Source of the DNA: Paraconiothyrium sp. Pb-2020
Lineage: Eukaryota; Ascomycota; Dothideomycetes; Pleosporales; Didymosphaeriaceae
Assembly (NCBI GenBank): GCA_022419385.1
Contig: JAJUBI010000003.1
Location: forward strand, 4,092,001 to 4,156,000
Direction of reading: 5' to 3'
Length of the DNA: 64,000 bases
Both the position numbers and the translations under genes were made by a program. How positions within the stretch are numbered: position 1 is the first letter of the stretch; the number at the start of each line of letters is the position of its first letter. This document shows positions 32,859 through 44,794 of the stretch, piece by piece. The notes beneath the pieces were generated by a model. It saw nothing but the letters and a program-made list of their open reading frames with translations. It was not told the origin of the DNA and ran no database searches.

Positions 32859-33382
32859 TGAGGCAGAGAGTGTATATACGATACACATGCAAGATCCGGT
32901 CGAAGTTTTGTTGGAGTGCGCCACATCCTTTCCATCAGAACTGTGGACCTGAGTGGAAGACCCTGCATTGTGAAGCACACTCCTTCCGAAAGGCAGGTGG
33001 GTGGGCTGGGCGGAAATTGGGACGCCATAGATGGATACCATGCGTTATACCCGGCCAGACAACAGGTCGCCAGTGCTCAAGACGTCTAGTTCGCATACTG
33101 TTTTCCATCAGCATCTGACAAGGAGGTTTACACAAAGTACATAGGACAGTATGCAAGCAGAATGTTGTAGACTGTACAATCAAAAGCAAGAAGCACAATA
33201 TGTGCCAATGAAGTGGTATTGATGCACATGATTACTCCTACATGATCCTTAAACAAGTCGCTAAAAGCTTGCGGAAGTAGCCTTGAATAGCATAATGATA
33301 ACTCTATGACCAATTTCCATCAGGCGATGATTCGTCTAATCAACTGGTGCAAACCATGACACAGATCGGCTCCACGCATGCC
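32859..33382. other. Convergent 3' intergenic between PIG-S and SLA2
   Basis: 524 bp between converging stops; no gene seen. Confidence 0.4.
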
Positions 33383-36300
33383 CTACTCTTCGAGGTATGA
33401 TAACTTGCGCATCTCACCCAGCCTCGATCTGGCCTGAGCAAGGGAGTTTTCGAGCTGTAATATTTCGACCTGGGAATAATAGTTAGGATAAGTCTCATTT
33501 GCGCAGGTGTAGATTTTGAACGTACTTGCTGTTCCATCTGTCGGACCTTGAACTCATGATCACTAAGCTTGCTGTAATCCACCGATTCACCCTCGTCCTT
33601 ATTCTTCTGCGCAATGATGTCCTGGACCTGCCTCACTAACGAACGGCAGGCACCTGTGACCGCCTTTGATGCGTTCTCTAGTCGGTCCTGTGTCTTGCTC
33701 ATAAAGCTAGCCTTCACACGACTAGCAGCTACAAGCTGCGCGGTCGATGCGGCCACGTCGTTGGATGCAACAATGAGCTGTTCAGGCGAGTTGCGGCCAG
33801 AAATGACGCCATCAGCGGTCTCGATAAGCGTGTTTGTGGACGAGGCAACGGCCTTGGCGGCGCTGATGAGTCCTTCAGTCCAGCGGTTGTGCTTCTTGTA
33901 GAACTGGGTACGAGTCATGCTGCCCCTGCCTTCCCGAACAATCTCCTTCTGTGATTCGGTTGCTGCTTTGATGAGCTGAGCAATTGCATTCGTCACAGCG
34001 ATTGCAGCGTCCAGGATAGAATCGTGAATCTTGAGCTCGTATGTCGAGAATTGATCTCGCGGCTTGTTCTTCAGCTTGGAGAGTCGCTCAACGGCAGCAT
34101 CGATAGCATTGGCGGCCTTTGTAAGCTCGTCCTCGACCAATTCTCCAAGATCTCCGGAAGCGTTGGTGATCTTGCTCTTCGGTGCGAATGCATCTGCCAA
34201 CTTCGACAAACTTTGAAGATTGCGGAGGACCTCGGCATTATTGTTCACAACTACGTTGAATTTGCCGTCTGCATCCAGGTCATACAGACGTACGGATTGA
34301 ACATTGCGGAAGAATTTTACGGTGGCTGTTGCAGATTGCCGCGCGGCATTAAGGAGAGCATCTGCCTTGTTGTCGTCGGAAGCAAACCTGGTCAGACCCT
34401 TGGTATCACTCAAGACATCTCCAATCGCACCGGCAAATGCGTTGACTGTATTGATTACATCCTTGTGCGTGGCATTCGGTCCGTCCGCGATGAATCCATT
34501 GAAAGCTGTAGCAAAATCCATAGCGCATGTAGACGCCTTTTCGATCTGTGAAAGAACAAAAGCGCCAGACGCGTTTTGATTTCCAGCATGCATGGACGAG
34601 TCGAGTTCATACAAGGCGTCATCCACCCGCTGTACTCCGCTCTGGAGCACAGAGTCAATGATATCGTTAATCTTCTGCAAGCTCTGCGCAATGAGCTCAT
34701 CGAGGCCGTCATCCAATGCACTGTTGCCGGCGTTCTGGTTCAACTTCATCGCTTCCAGTTCCAGAAGAGTTTGATCCATGCCTGCTCGGAAAATCTCCAG
34801 CTCTTCTTCCTTTTCGCGCAGTTGACGTTCGAGGTCTGAGTCGCCTTCGCGGTACTTCATCTGTACATCGTCTAGAGCGCGCGTTTTATTACGCAAAGCC
34901 TCTTCGAGATCCGCAATCTCCCTGTTGTGTCTCGAAAGCATGGCCGACAATTCTGAGCCTTTGCCTCGCTCCGCATTTTCGGCCCTTTCCAAAGCGAAGC
35001 GGAGCTCGCGTTTGACTTTCTCCAATTCATCCTTATGACCACCAGAGGTACGATCCTTCTCAAGTAGCGCTCGATCACGCTCACGAATCATATCCGCGAG
35101 CTCAAGATTTTTCGTTTTCAGTTCGCGTTGAAGCTTGTCTCGCGCATCGATAGCCTCTTGTGCGGAGTTGGCCTTCAGCTGAACGGACTTGAACTTTTGT
35201 AGAAGCTGGAGGTGTTCATGACGCAGTTGCGAATACAGTTTAGCCAGCGATTCGTACTTTGACCTCCATGTGTTAAGCTGCTCTTGCAATGCCTTGATCT
35301 GGTCGTCCCGTGAACCCATCTGTTGCTGGAAGTTCATGTTCATTTGCTGGATCTCACCTTCCAAAGCCTTCATTCTTTGGTCGTATTGTTGGAGCATAAG
35401 CTGATCACGCTCGTACTGCGCACGTGCATTTAAATTCTCTCGCTCCAAATCGGCGAGACGCCCTTGAGTCTGTTGCTGGTATTGCTCGCGCAGCAGTTGC
35501 TCCTGGGCTAAGCGAGCCTGTTCTGCCTGCAACCGCTGTTGTTCCTCAAAGTCCTGTTGTGCGCGCATTTGTGCCTCTTGTTGTTGTCGTTGAGCTGCTT
35601 CCCATTGCTCTTGCAACCTTCGCTGTTCGGCTTCGTATTCCTCCTGCTGTCTCTTTTGATCATTTTTCCAAAATTCGTTGATAGGCTCGGGATCTACAGA
35701 TTGTGCACGTGGTGGCGGTGGAGCTGCTTCCTCCGTAGCCTTAGGTCGCGTGGGTAATGCAGGCGCAGCCTCATCCTCCGAGAGGAGGTTCGGTGGGTCT
35801 TGCGGCAGCTTTGGTACAGTAATCAAACTTGTGAGATACCTAAGGTTCGAGCACTCATAATAGAACTTAACGAGACGATAGTGCTGAGCATCGTATCTGC
35901 CGCGCAGAGGAGACAGTGCTTCATCGTCGCCGAGGGCTGCGCAAGTTAGCGCGCGCGAATGAGTATTTATACACTGTGGACTTACTGGTGTGCATGGCTC
36001 GGAGCATGCTTGTGATGAATTTGTAAATACCATAACTCTCTTGCACAAGCGGCACAAGCGCTGAGATGCGGCATTCGTTATTGTTGGCGCTTCGGAAATG
36101 GGAGAAAATCAGTTTTTGGAACTGGTCTATTTGGTCTTGCAGTGTCATCAAGTCCGAGATCGTTTCATAGCCCTCGTTCGGGTCGTTTATCGACTTGAGA
36201 CTGATGTATTCCTCGTATTCAAATGTACCTGGTCCTATGTCAGTCCACGCAGTGTCCCGTTCCCGATAAGCTCACCGTTGAACTCTGGGTGCTGGCGATG

Positions 36301-36872
36301 GAAGGCGAGTTTGGCCTGAAGGTAATAAACGTATTCGGTGATGAGACGTCCGTAGCCTTTCAGACCGTCGCCGCCACCAGTGCCTCGCTGCAGACTGTCG
36401 AGCCATTGTATGTTGGCCTGTGCCTCCTTGAGGACTACGGGGTGTCCTTCTTGAAGGACCTTGTGAACGGTGATGAGGGCTTTGAACGTCTGGACTTCGT
36501 CGGCCATAATAGGCTGTCTGTGGTCTGCATCAGCATCGTTGGAGGGTGTGCGACGTATACTTTCGAGGTGGTTGTTCGCGGGTATACGCACACTTTCATC
36601 CCCTGCCAAAAAGAGGCAGAGCTCTTGTGGTCCCATGTGTAGACAATGCAACTGCGGACATGCTTGCCTGCACGAATGTGAGCTTAATTCCAACACAGCT
36701 TCGTAGATGTACATACGCTTGGGAGCCGTCTCTTCGATGCTCGTTGCCTTGCGGATATTGATGGCAAGCTCCTGTTCCTGCCTGATTTCCTGTTCAATGG
36801 GATGTCTCATGTTGGCGGGGAGTCTCCTTACTTTCCCATGTCCACATTGCGCGAGGACCCGTAGAGCGACAT
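33383..36872 (-). CDS. SLA2: Endocytic adaptor Sla2/End4 (HIP1R homologue)
   Basis: Seven exons (36872-36832, 36781-36717, 36667-36592, 36517-36276, 36228-35986, 35936-33526, 33469-33383) give 1054 residues in unbroken phase. The N-terminus MSLYGSSRNVDMGKQEQELAINIRKATS opens the ANTH lipid-binding domain (about 10-270), with VRSCIVYTWDHKSSASFWQGMKVQP formed across splice sites. A Pro/Ala linker and a Gln-rich coiled coil (about 320-650) follow. The talin-type actin-binding THATCH domain takes the last 250 residues (ILDAAIAVTNAIAQLIKAATESQKEIV ... TQFYKKHNRWTEGLISAAKAVA). Sla2 links clathrin-coated pits and PI(4,5)P2 to actin at the plasma membrane and supports hyphal-tip growth. Four of the first five coding exons are under 250 nt and dense with introns; the rest is a single long exon. 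Reading straight upstream from exon 4 would give a false 340-residue extension. Confidence 0.95.
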
Positions 36873-37506
36873 GGTGCTGTCGTGGGCGCGGCGCTGGGCC
36901 AGCTACTGCACAGGCAGGGGCGTCCGGGGTGCACGCAACTTGGAAAGGCGTGGGAGGACCTTTTGGAAAGCGCGTGGGAGAGAAAATCCGCGCAGTCAAG
37001 AGCGAACGGGAACGGAAACCGTTGGCGCTGTTGCCTTTGGCGGTCGACTTGGTGTTGAGATATGCTGAGAGCTCGCTGCGATGATATATGGGGGCCTGAG
37101 TGACAAGTGACGAAGCTCCGGCCTTGGCACCCGTACCTCGAGCTCCTCTTCCACGCGGCGGGCTGGGCGCAGCCAACCCACCTGGAATGCACGCGCAACC
37201 TGGTCGCCCCGCTGAGCTGGCAAAACTGGAGGGGTCGAGCCCCGGGATTCGAATGTACACGACCACAGCGCGATTCCGTACTCGTTGCCTTGCATCTGCC
37301 AGATGCTACTCGCAGACCGATCACAGTGGACAACGCATCGTTCATCAAAATTGATGTCATTCTACATGCTGTCGTTCAAAGCCCTATATGGTGAACCCAT
37401 TGCATGTCCCGGCTTAACAGATGTTGGAACTATGATACCGTAACGCCACGCAATGCTTACTGAAGATGGATTTGCTCAATGGTGTAAGAAAGAATTTCAG
37501 GGCTGC
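36873..37506. other. Intergenic: SLA2 upstream region and SLU7 3' flank
   Basis: 634 bp with no gene. Small open frames on both strands overlap the SLA2 leader and are not supported. Confidence 0.35.
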
Positions 37507-38940
37507 CTACACGGCTGCCTTGTTGGCAAGGTAATTCGCCATGGGATCAGCCGCCATCTGTCTCTTGCGTCGGTATTCTTCCATTTCGGCCTCTGTGACA
37601 CCATCTCTCATTTCTTCTAGTGTTCTCTTCCGCTTGTCATCCCGTGTTACCTTGTCGTCTTTGTCGGTCGCATTGGGCACATGTTTCTCCAGTGCTTCAT
37701 CTTCTAGTTGCGCCACGGCCTTGGGAACCTCGTCTACTTGCTGCACGTCTGTACCCAGACGCATGCGCTCGGCAGCCTCGAATGCTTCTTTACCAGCTGA
37801 GCCTGTACAGTACGAATTTTTTACCGTTGAATGACAACATGCGTAACCCCATTGGAAGCTTGCCCACCAGCTACCCCAAACGGACGTGTGGTTATTGATG
37901 TACACGTCCTCAGGGTACTTAGACTTAGCTTTCACCTTTGGTGCACCCTTGATCAGACCCCGCTCGTCATATTCGACGAACCTCTCATTCTCGGTGACCC
38001 CGGCCCGGCGAAGTGTGTCATCATTGAACTTGTCCTGGCCTCCGTATTTGTCCAGCAGTGCCTTTTGCTTTGCAGCTTTGGCCTCCTCGGCTTCTTTCAG
38101 TTCCTTTTTCCGCATGACTTCGCCAGACGTAGGGTTTGCTTGCAAATGGACCTTGTTTCTGTCGCCCCGCTCTTGCGTCTCCCAGGCGTACCGTTGCGCC
38201 CTTTCAAATTCGGCTGCATCGCCTGACGCTTTCATGAAGCCCTCCTCTGCCACCAGCGCCGCAGCGTTGTCCGCTGTCGCGCCTGTATCTACCATAGAGC
38301 GCGTTTTGGGGTCGTATTTGGCTGAGTCCAGGTCCAGGTTAAGCAGGTACTTGGCCGTGTCTTCTCGCAACCGTAGATTTCGGGTCGAAGTAGCCTGTTT
38401 CCTCCCCATGTCGGTCTCAGCATCATATCTGTCTCCTTCATCCTCATCCTCGTCTCCGGAATTCTGGTCGTCCCTCGCAGCATCCTTCGCTTTCTTGCGC
38501 ATTTCTTCGAGCTCGTTGTACTCTTCGATGACCTGTGTGAAATCGGCAGCATCGTATCCGTTCCAGCGATCGCGCTTGGCATCCCACCCCAGCTGCACGT
38601 CTTGAACAGCCTCATCGGCCTCGATGTTTTTGCCTGTGAACTTCGCGCCTGTCTTCCGCGGGCGGCTTAAGCAGTCCTTCTTCTTATGTGTCATAGCTCC
38701 GCAGTTCTCACATGCACCTTTGCGGTATTTGGTGGCAGCGGGACCGATCTTCTTGCCGCGGTCGTACCATTTCGAATCTTGTTCCTGCTTCTGGAGACGC
38801 TGGTGCTCGAGATAGTCGCCGTCTTCACCGTTCTCGTCTACGGCATAGAAAGGTTTCTTGGAGATGAAAGACGGGATGTACTCGTTGCGCTCTTTAGCGG
38901 CGGCGGCGACGTCGGGTTTGCGCGGCTGTGCGGGCGGCAT
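37507..38940 (-). CDS. SLU7: Pre-mRNA-splicing factor Slu7
   Basis: A single exon of 477 residues. The N-terminal region NEYIPSFISKKPFYAVDENGED and the CCHC zinc knuckle (C77-x2-C80-x4-H85-x4-C90, in CENCGAMTHKKKDC) are the Slu7 hallmarks. They continue with RKTGAKFTGKNI, WDAKRDRWNGYD and the conserved block NNHTSVWGSWW (about 345). A nuclear basic stretch, TRDDKRKRTLEEM, lies near the C-terminus. Slu7 acts in the second catalytic step of splicing and helps 3' splice-site choice. The frame stays open upstream to 39033, but the family N-terminus starts at the ATG at 38940 (MPPAQPRKPD). It is divergent from REV3 with only 337 bp between starts. Confidence 0.96.
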   Translation of the reverse strand: MPPAQPRKPDVAAAAKERNEYIPSFISKKPFYAVDENGEDGDYLEHQRLQKQEQDSKWYDRGKKIGPAATKYRKGACENCGAMTHKKKDCLSRPRKTGAKFTGKNIEADEAVQDVQLGWDAKRDRWNGYDAADFTQVIEEYNELEEMRKKAKDAARDDQNSGDEDEDEGDRYDAETDMGRKQATSTRNLRLREDTAKYLLNLDLDSAKYDPKTRSMVDTGATADNAAALVAEEGFMKASGDAAEFERAQRYAWETQERGDRNKVHLQANPTSGEVMRKKELKEAEEAKAAKQKALLDKYGGQDKFNDDTLRRAGVTENERFVEYDERGLIKGAPKVKAKSKYPEDVYINNHTSVWGSWWASFQWGYACCHSTVKNSYCTGSAGKEAFEAAERMRLGTDVQQVDEVPKAVAQLEDEALEKHVPNATDKDDKVTRDDKRKRTLEEMRDGVTEAEMEEYRRKRQMAADPMANYLANKAAV

Positions 38941-39277
38941 GGTGGGCTTATGCGACGGTGGAGGCTCGATGGCAGCGGAAGAGCGCAAGAGGAGGTTGAC
39001 GCGATCGGCCGTCTGAGCGCGGGCGACTCGCATAGGGCTGCAGCTTGCAAACGGAGCTACCTACGCCACCCGTGACATCGTGACTACGTGTTCGCGCTCG
39101 TGCATCCGCCTTTGGACCTATGTCTTGTCTCATATCGCCGCGTTCGGCTGCAGTAAATGACTTTTAGCAGCCCAAATCGCGTACACATCTTCTCTTCTAA
39201 AAGCATTCTCATGCATCTTCACTCATGACTGTCGCTACCATCGCCCTGCAACGCGCGCAAGGGCACCCGGTACCTCC
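38941..39277. promoter_or_regulatory. Short bidirectional promoter SLU7/REV3
   Basis: 337 bp separate the two divergent starts. A short plus-strand upstream open frame (ATG at 39224, 18 codons) ends by overlapping the REV3 ATG and could reduce REV3 translation. Confidence 0.4.
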
Positions 39278-42200
39278 ATGAACACGTTCCGATTCCGCCT
39301 CAACTGCATCGATCACTATCAGGCGGTGCCGACTGAGCTTGATCCGGTCCTTAGGCGGCCTCCGGGTCCTCCACAGCGCCAGCGCGCCCCTCCAGTCCCC
39401 GTTGTCCGCGTCTTCGGTGCCACAGAGACTGGGCAGAAAGTATGCGCTCATATCCATGGCGCATTGCCATATCTCTACCTGGAATATAATGGCAGCCTGG
39501 AGCACGATGCAGGTATGTAATTTCTAACAGCAATGAAACTAGCATTCATAATTTCCCAGTCAACGCGTACATGCGAAGCCTTCGCGCCTCGATCGACCAT
39601 GCGCTTGCCGCTACCTACCGACGCAACGCCTATGATGGAAAGGCTGTCTATGTTGGGCACATTACTCTGATAAAAGGCGTACCGTTCTATGGATACAACG
39701 TCGGATACAGGTTATTTTTGAAGGTTTATCTGCTGAATCCCGCGCACATGACACGATTTGCCGATCTTCTGCACCAAGGAGCCATCATGAATCGCATCTT
39801 TCAGCCATACGAAAGTCACCTGCAGTATCTTTTGCAGTGGATGTGTGACTACAACCTCTACGGGTGTGCCTACATCGATTGCGCGAAAGTGCAATTTCGG
39901 GTTCCCGTGCCGGATAGCGACACAATCGATGTCACGACCCACAAGTGGCACGACGCATCAATTGCAGAACATCTTATTGCCGACGTGGACCAGTATCCTC
40001 GTCAAAGTCATTGCTCCCTTGAAGTGGACGTCTGCGTACAAGACATACTGAATAGACATGAGCTACACTCACGTCCAATTCATCACGATCTTTTCGAGCA
40101 GGCCTTTAATTTGAAGCCCGACGAAAAATATGTTCCTTCTATGGCTGGTCTGTGGCGAGACGAAACGATCCGACGCAAACGACGCATGGGCCTGACCGAC
40201 CCTTCAAGTAGCCCGTTCCCACCTGAAGTACTCGTGTCTATGTCTGCCGATGCAAGGAATACGGACAAGGGAGGCTGGGTTCACGAAGAAGAGTATCGAC
40301 AGCTTCTAGAAAAAATAATTGAGGATGAGAGTCGCCAAGGGTCTGTTACAGATAAAGCAGAATTCGTGAAGCCTGCTGAAGGGGAAGCGGACATCAAGAC
40401 AGCACTAGAAAGCGTGGAGGATCTTTACCCAGGCCATTTAGAAAAGCATACTTTGTTAGAAGACGATGACGATATTCAAGGTCCAGCCCAGCAAATTTTG
40501 GAACTTCCAGACGCTCAATCACGCATATCGCCACCCGAGGACAATCCTGATATCGCAGAGGTCAGCGAAGAAATGGAAATAGATAGTCCGATTGACAACG
40601 AATCACCGTCATTGGACCCTCTTAGTGTTTCAGAAGCACAGATCAAATCACAACGCGATCAAGAAGGCGGTGTGCTCAGCGGCAGCTCCCACGAACTGAG
40701 AGATCGTGATAGCGAAGACCGCGCACGCGGCTCTAGCACTGCTAGTAGCACGCAAAAGCGGTCCGCTTCCTCGGAAGAGCAGAGGTTGGCTAAGACACCT
40801 CGGCTTTCGCATGATTCCAAGAGCCGTTCTCGAGTGTCCTCTCTCCCTGTAAGCACCGACGAGCATAGTTTATACGACAGAGAAAAACAAGCTCGTCCCA
40901 GTCATTCATCGCAAGGTGATACCAAGCCGAACACACTGCCGTTCCCGGTGGTCAAGAACCCCAACGCCCCTAAGACCCGCATACGCTTGAGCCAAAAAGA
41001 GAATTCGAAATCACAAAATTCCTCTCAATCGACGGCATCGGAAGATAAAAGGCATGGATGCCAGATCAATCGAGAAACGTGGCAACCACGTCTAACTTCT
41101 CACCCTATGTCTCTCGTTGATCAAAAGACAAACAGCCTCAACAACGACACAACAACAACAATCTCAATAGTGAGTCGTTTAGCAAAGGCTACCATAACCC
41201 GCCCGCAAACCCTGCACTATGGAATATTGCCGCCTTCCGCCAGTGCAGTCAAAACTTCAGTTTCTAATGGTGACCTCCGGGTCCTGTATCGAGATGCCTA
41301 TTACAGTGATGAGACAGATGTCCCTGAACGATCGCGGGAGTACGCCGGACGAGGATTTACCCTGCAAAGTACTACTATTCCTTTTTTACCTTTGTTCGAC
41401 TCAGACAGTGCTTTGGCTTTTGGCTACGGAGACGAATTTGTGGATAGAAAACATACCGAAACTCCCCTGCGTTGCCTGCAATGCAATTTGCGACACTGGG
41501 AGCTTGGAACAGCTCCGCCACCTTACAAACAAGTAGTCAGGTGGCTTCGTAACGAGTTGAAAGATGATGCTGTTGACCCAGCATCAAAGGCGACAAGATT
41601 ACCACAGCAACGCAAACTTGCGAACCACGTCTCGCAAGTAGAGGGACCCACTCAGAAGAACAGACATGGTTTCAAGTACTCACAAAAGAAAGCATCAACT
41701 AGCGTCAAGCACGAGACTCAGTACATGAGTATTATGAGCTTAGAGGTACACATCAACACGAGAGAAGCGTTTGCGCCAGATCCTGTAAAAGACGAAATTC
41801 AATCTATATTTTGGTCGATACAAGGCGAAGAGGGTGCAAGCAACGATCACCACCGTGCCGGGATGCTTTGTCTTTCTGATGATGAAGGCATTGTGAACCA
41901 GATACGAAAACAAACATCAATCGCGGTGGAACATGAAGAAGATGAACTAGACTTGATCAATCGGATTGTCGATATCGTACGGCACTTCGATCCGGACATT
42001 ATGGCCGGATATGAAGTGCATAATGGCTCTTGGGGCTACTTGATTGAACGCGCTCGCTTAAAGTTCGAGTACGATCTTTGCAATGAGATTAGTCGCACAA
42101 AGTCACAGTCGCACGGCAGATTCGGTAAAGAGGCCGATCGGTGGGGGTTCACTCATACTTCTACGATCCGGATAACTGGTCGTCATATGATCAACATCTG

Positions 42201-44430
42201 GCGGGCTATGCGAGGAGAACTCAATCTGCTTCAGTATACCATGGAAAATGTCGTCTTTCATCTCTTGCACAAGCGAATTCCGCATTACCAATACTCTGAC
42301 CTTACAACGTGGTACACGAGTTCAAAGCCGCGAGACCTGGCAAAAGTTCTTGACTATTTCATCACCAGAGTGCAACTGGACTTGGATATACTAGAAGCCA
42401 ACGAGATCGTCCCTAGAACAAGCGAACAGGCACGACTACTCGGTGTCGACTTCTTCTCTGTCATCTCGCGAGGCTCTCAATACAAGGTAGAATCTACCAT
42501 GTTCCGCATCGCAAAGCCAGAAAACTACATCCTCGTCTCTCCCAGTCGAAAGCAAGTTGGTCAACAGAACGCCCTCGAATGTTTACCTCTAGTCATGGAG
42601 CCTCAAAGTGCATTTTACCCAGGCCCACTGCTAGTCCTTGACTTTCAGTCTCTCTACCCTAGCGTTATGATAGCTTACAACTATTGTTACTCTACATGCC
42701 TGGGTCGCGTCGTTCCCTGGAGAGGCAGAAATAAGATCGGCTTTACAGATTTCAATCGCGAGCCGGGCCTGCTGAATCTTGTCAAAGACTATGTCAATAT
42801 CGCACCTAACGGTATGATGTACGTCAGGCCTGAGATGCGCAAGTCTTTACTTGCTAAGATGCTTGGGGAGATATTGGAGACTCGCGTCATGGTGAATAGC
42901 GGGATGAAAACGGATCGGGACGACAGGACGCTACAACAGCTGCTTAACAACCGACAATTGGCTCTGAAGTTGTTGGCAAACGTCACCTATGGGTACACAT
43001 CAGCCTCGTTTTCTGGCAGAATGCCGGCCTCTGAGATCGCCGATAGTATCGTCCAGACTGGGCGAGAGACGTTGGAGAAGGCAATCGCGTTCATCCACTC
43101 TGTTGAAAAGTGGGGTGCCGAAGTCGTATACGGTGACACAGACTCCCTGTTTGTCTACCTCAAGGGGCGTACGCGAGACCAAGCCTTCACTATCGGAGAA
43201 GAGATCGCTGAAGCAATCACGCGAATGAACCCACGCCCGATCAAGCTCAAATTTGAGAAGGTGTATCACCCTTGCGTGCTTCTGGCTAAGAAGCGCTATG
43301 TTGGATTCAAGTACGAATCTCGCAACCAGAAAGTACCAGACTTCGACGCTAAAGGTATCGAGACAGTTCGCCGGGATGGGACGCCTGCGGAGCAAAAGAT
43401 CGAAGAAAGGGCACTCAAGATTCTGTTCAAGACTAGTGATCTGTCTCAAGTCAAGAGCTACTTCTTGGATCAATGCGCCAAGATCATGGAAGGCCGTGTC
43501 AGCATTCAGGACTTCCTGTTCGCAAAGGAGGTAAAATTAGGCACGTACTCAGAGCGTGGACCACCACCGCCAGGGGCTCTCATCGCAACCAAGCGCATGC
43601 TCGCCGACCCCCGCGCAGAGCCTCAATATGGCGAACGGGTGCCCTATGTCGTTGTTACTGGTGCACCCAGCGCACGCCTCATCGATCGCTGTGTCAGTCC
43701 CGAAACACTGCTCCAGAACGACCACATTGAACTCGACGCAGAATACTACATCATGAAGAATTTGATACCACCTCTTGAGCGCATCTTCAACCTCATGGGC
43801 GCCAACGTGCGGCAGTGGTACGACGAGATGCCGAAAGTCCAGCGCATTCGCAACGTCGCGCTTCCCTTGAATCAACAGCAGGCAGTTGCCAACGCCCTTA
43901 TCAAAGAGGGTAATCCCAATCATATCAAAACGCTCGAAGGCTATTTGAAGAGTTCGATTTGTCTCATCTGCCGATCCAGACTACCACCTCTTCCGCAGGA
44001 TCTCGATGCACTCGATGCCGCACTGAGTCTACCCCTTTGCAGGCAGTGCCTCAGGAAGCCCGCAAGAGCGCTACTGGGACTGAAGAATATTATGTGGAAG
44101 AGCGAGAAACGGATGAGCAATATTGATGCGATATGTAGGAGCTGTTCGAATCTTGCATGGGGTGAGGCGATTCGATGCGACAGTCGCGATTGCCCTGTTT
44201 TCTATACGAGGATTCGGGAGAAGTCGAGGTTGGCGGGAATGAAGGATGACTTAGGGACAGTCGTGGAGGCTTTGGAAGAAGCCGATGATGTTTCTAGTGA
44301 TGAGTTTACCGATACAGAAGGGGAATATTTCGACACAGAAGCGGAAGAGCTGGATGACGACGGGAATGGAGAGGACAGCGCTGAAGATAATGTAGAGCAA
44401 CTGGTCCCGAGCGAAGGGTTGGATTGGTAG
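39278..44430 (+). CDS. REV3: DNA polymerase zeta catalytic subunit REV3
   Basis: Two exons (39278-39512, 39560-44430) give 1701 residues. The N-terminus (MNTFRFRLNCIDHYQAVP, GQKVCAHIHGALPYLYLEY) is typical of Rev3. A long acidic, Ser-rich middle (about 300-560) is poorly conserved. The family-B polymerase core carries motif A (DFQSLYPSVMIAYNYCYSTCLG, about 1106), motif B (KLLANVTYGYTSASFSGRMP) and motif C (YGDTDS, about 1269), all with the metal-binding Asp residues. The C-terminal domain has two Cys clusters (CLICRSRLPPL with CRQCLRK, and ICRSCSNLAWGEAIRCDSRDC). The second is the site that binds a 4Fe-4S cluster and the accessory subunits. Pol zeta extends mismatched or damaged primer ends in translesion synthesis. 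The exonuclease region is degenerate, as usual for Rev3. The ATG at 39278 is supported by conservation from the first residue. Confidence 0.97.
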
Positions 44431-44794
44431 GACTCTTTGAGCATATACCCCGTCAACGACTATCTAAAGCAAACATGATTGCGAGTTTCTCACTTATTAC
44501 AATGAGGGCATGTGTTCCCTCGAGTGCAATACAGTCCTATTTGAGCCTGAATTTCTCACCCTGAAGTAATTCAAGGTGTTCAGCTCTTGCCAGGGCGCTA
44601 AATATCATTTCTGCCCGGTCAGTACCGTACACATGCAACGACCGCACATATGCTACAATCTCACAGAGCTAAATTCCATTCCATAATTAAATCTTAGCAG
44701 TGCACCTCCGTCTAGATTTGCGGCAACAAATGATCTATTGTTTCGCTAGAACGCCTTGACTTGATATACAACAAACAAAGAATACATCATCCGC
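44431..44794. other. Convergent 3' intergenic between REV3 and the phosphate transporter
   Basis: 364 bp between converging stops; no gene seen. Confidence 0.4.

Noticed and set aside
37231..37258. GGTCGAGCCCCGGGATTCGAAT, resembling a tRNA T-arm box
   Set aside because: No matching A box, acceptor stem or anticodon arm can be folded around it.
36235..37266. 343-codon minus-strand frame that would extend SLA2 upstream
   Set aside because: It reads through several real introns of SLA2. The spliced model starting at 36872 gives the exact Sla2 N-terminus, while the extension has no similarity.
37886..38605. 239-codon plus-strand frame, Ser-rich
   Set aside because: Antisense of SLU7; no domain.
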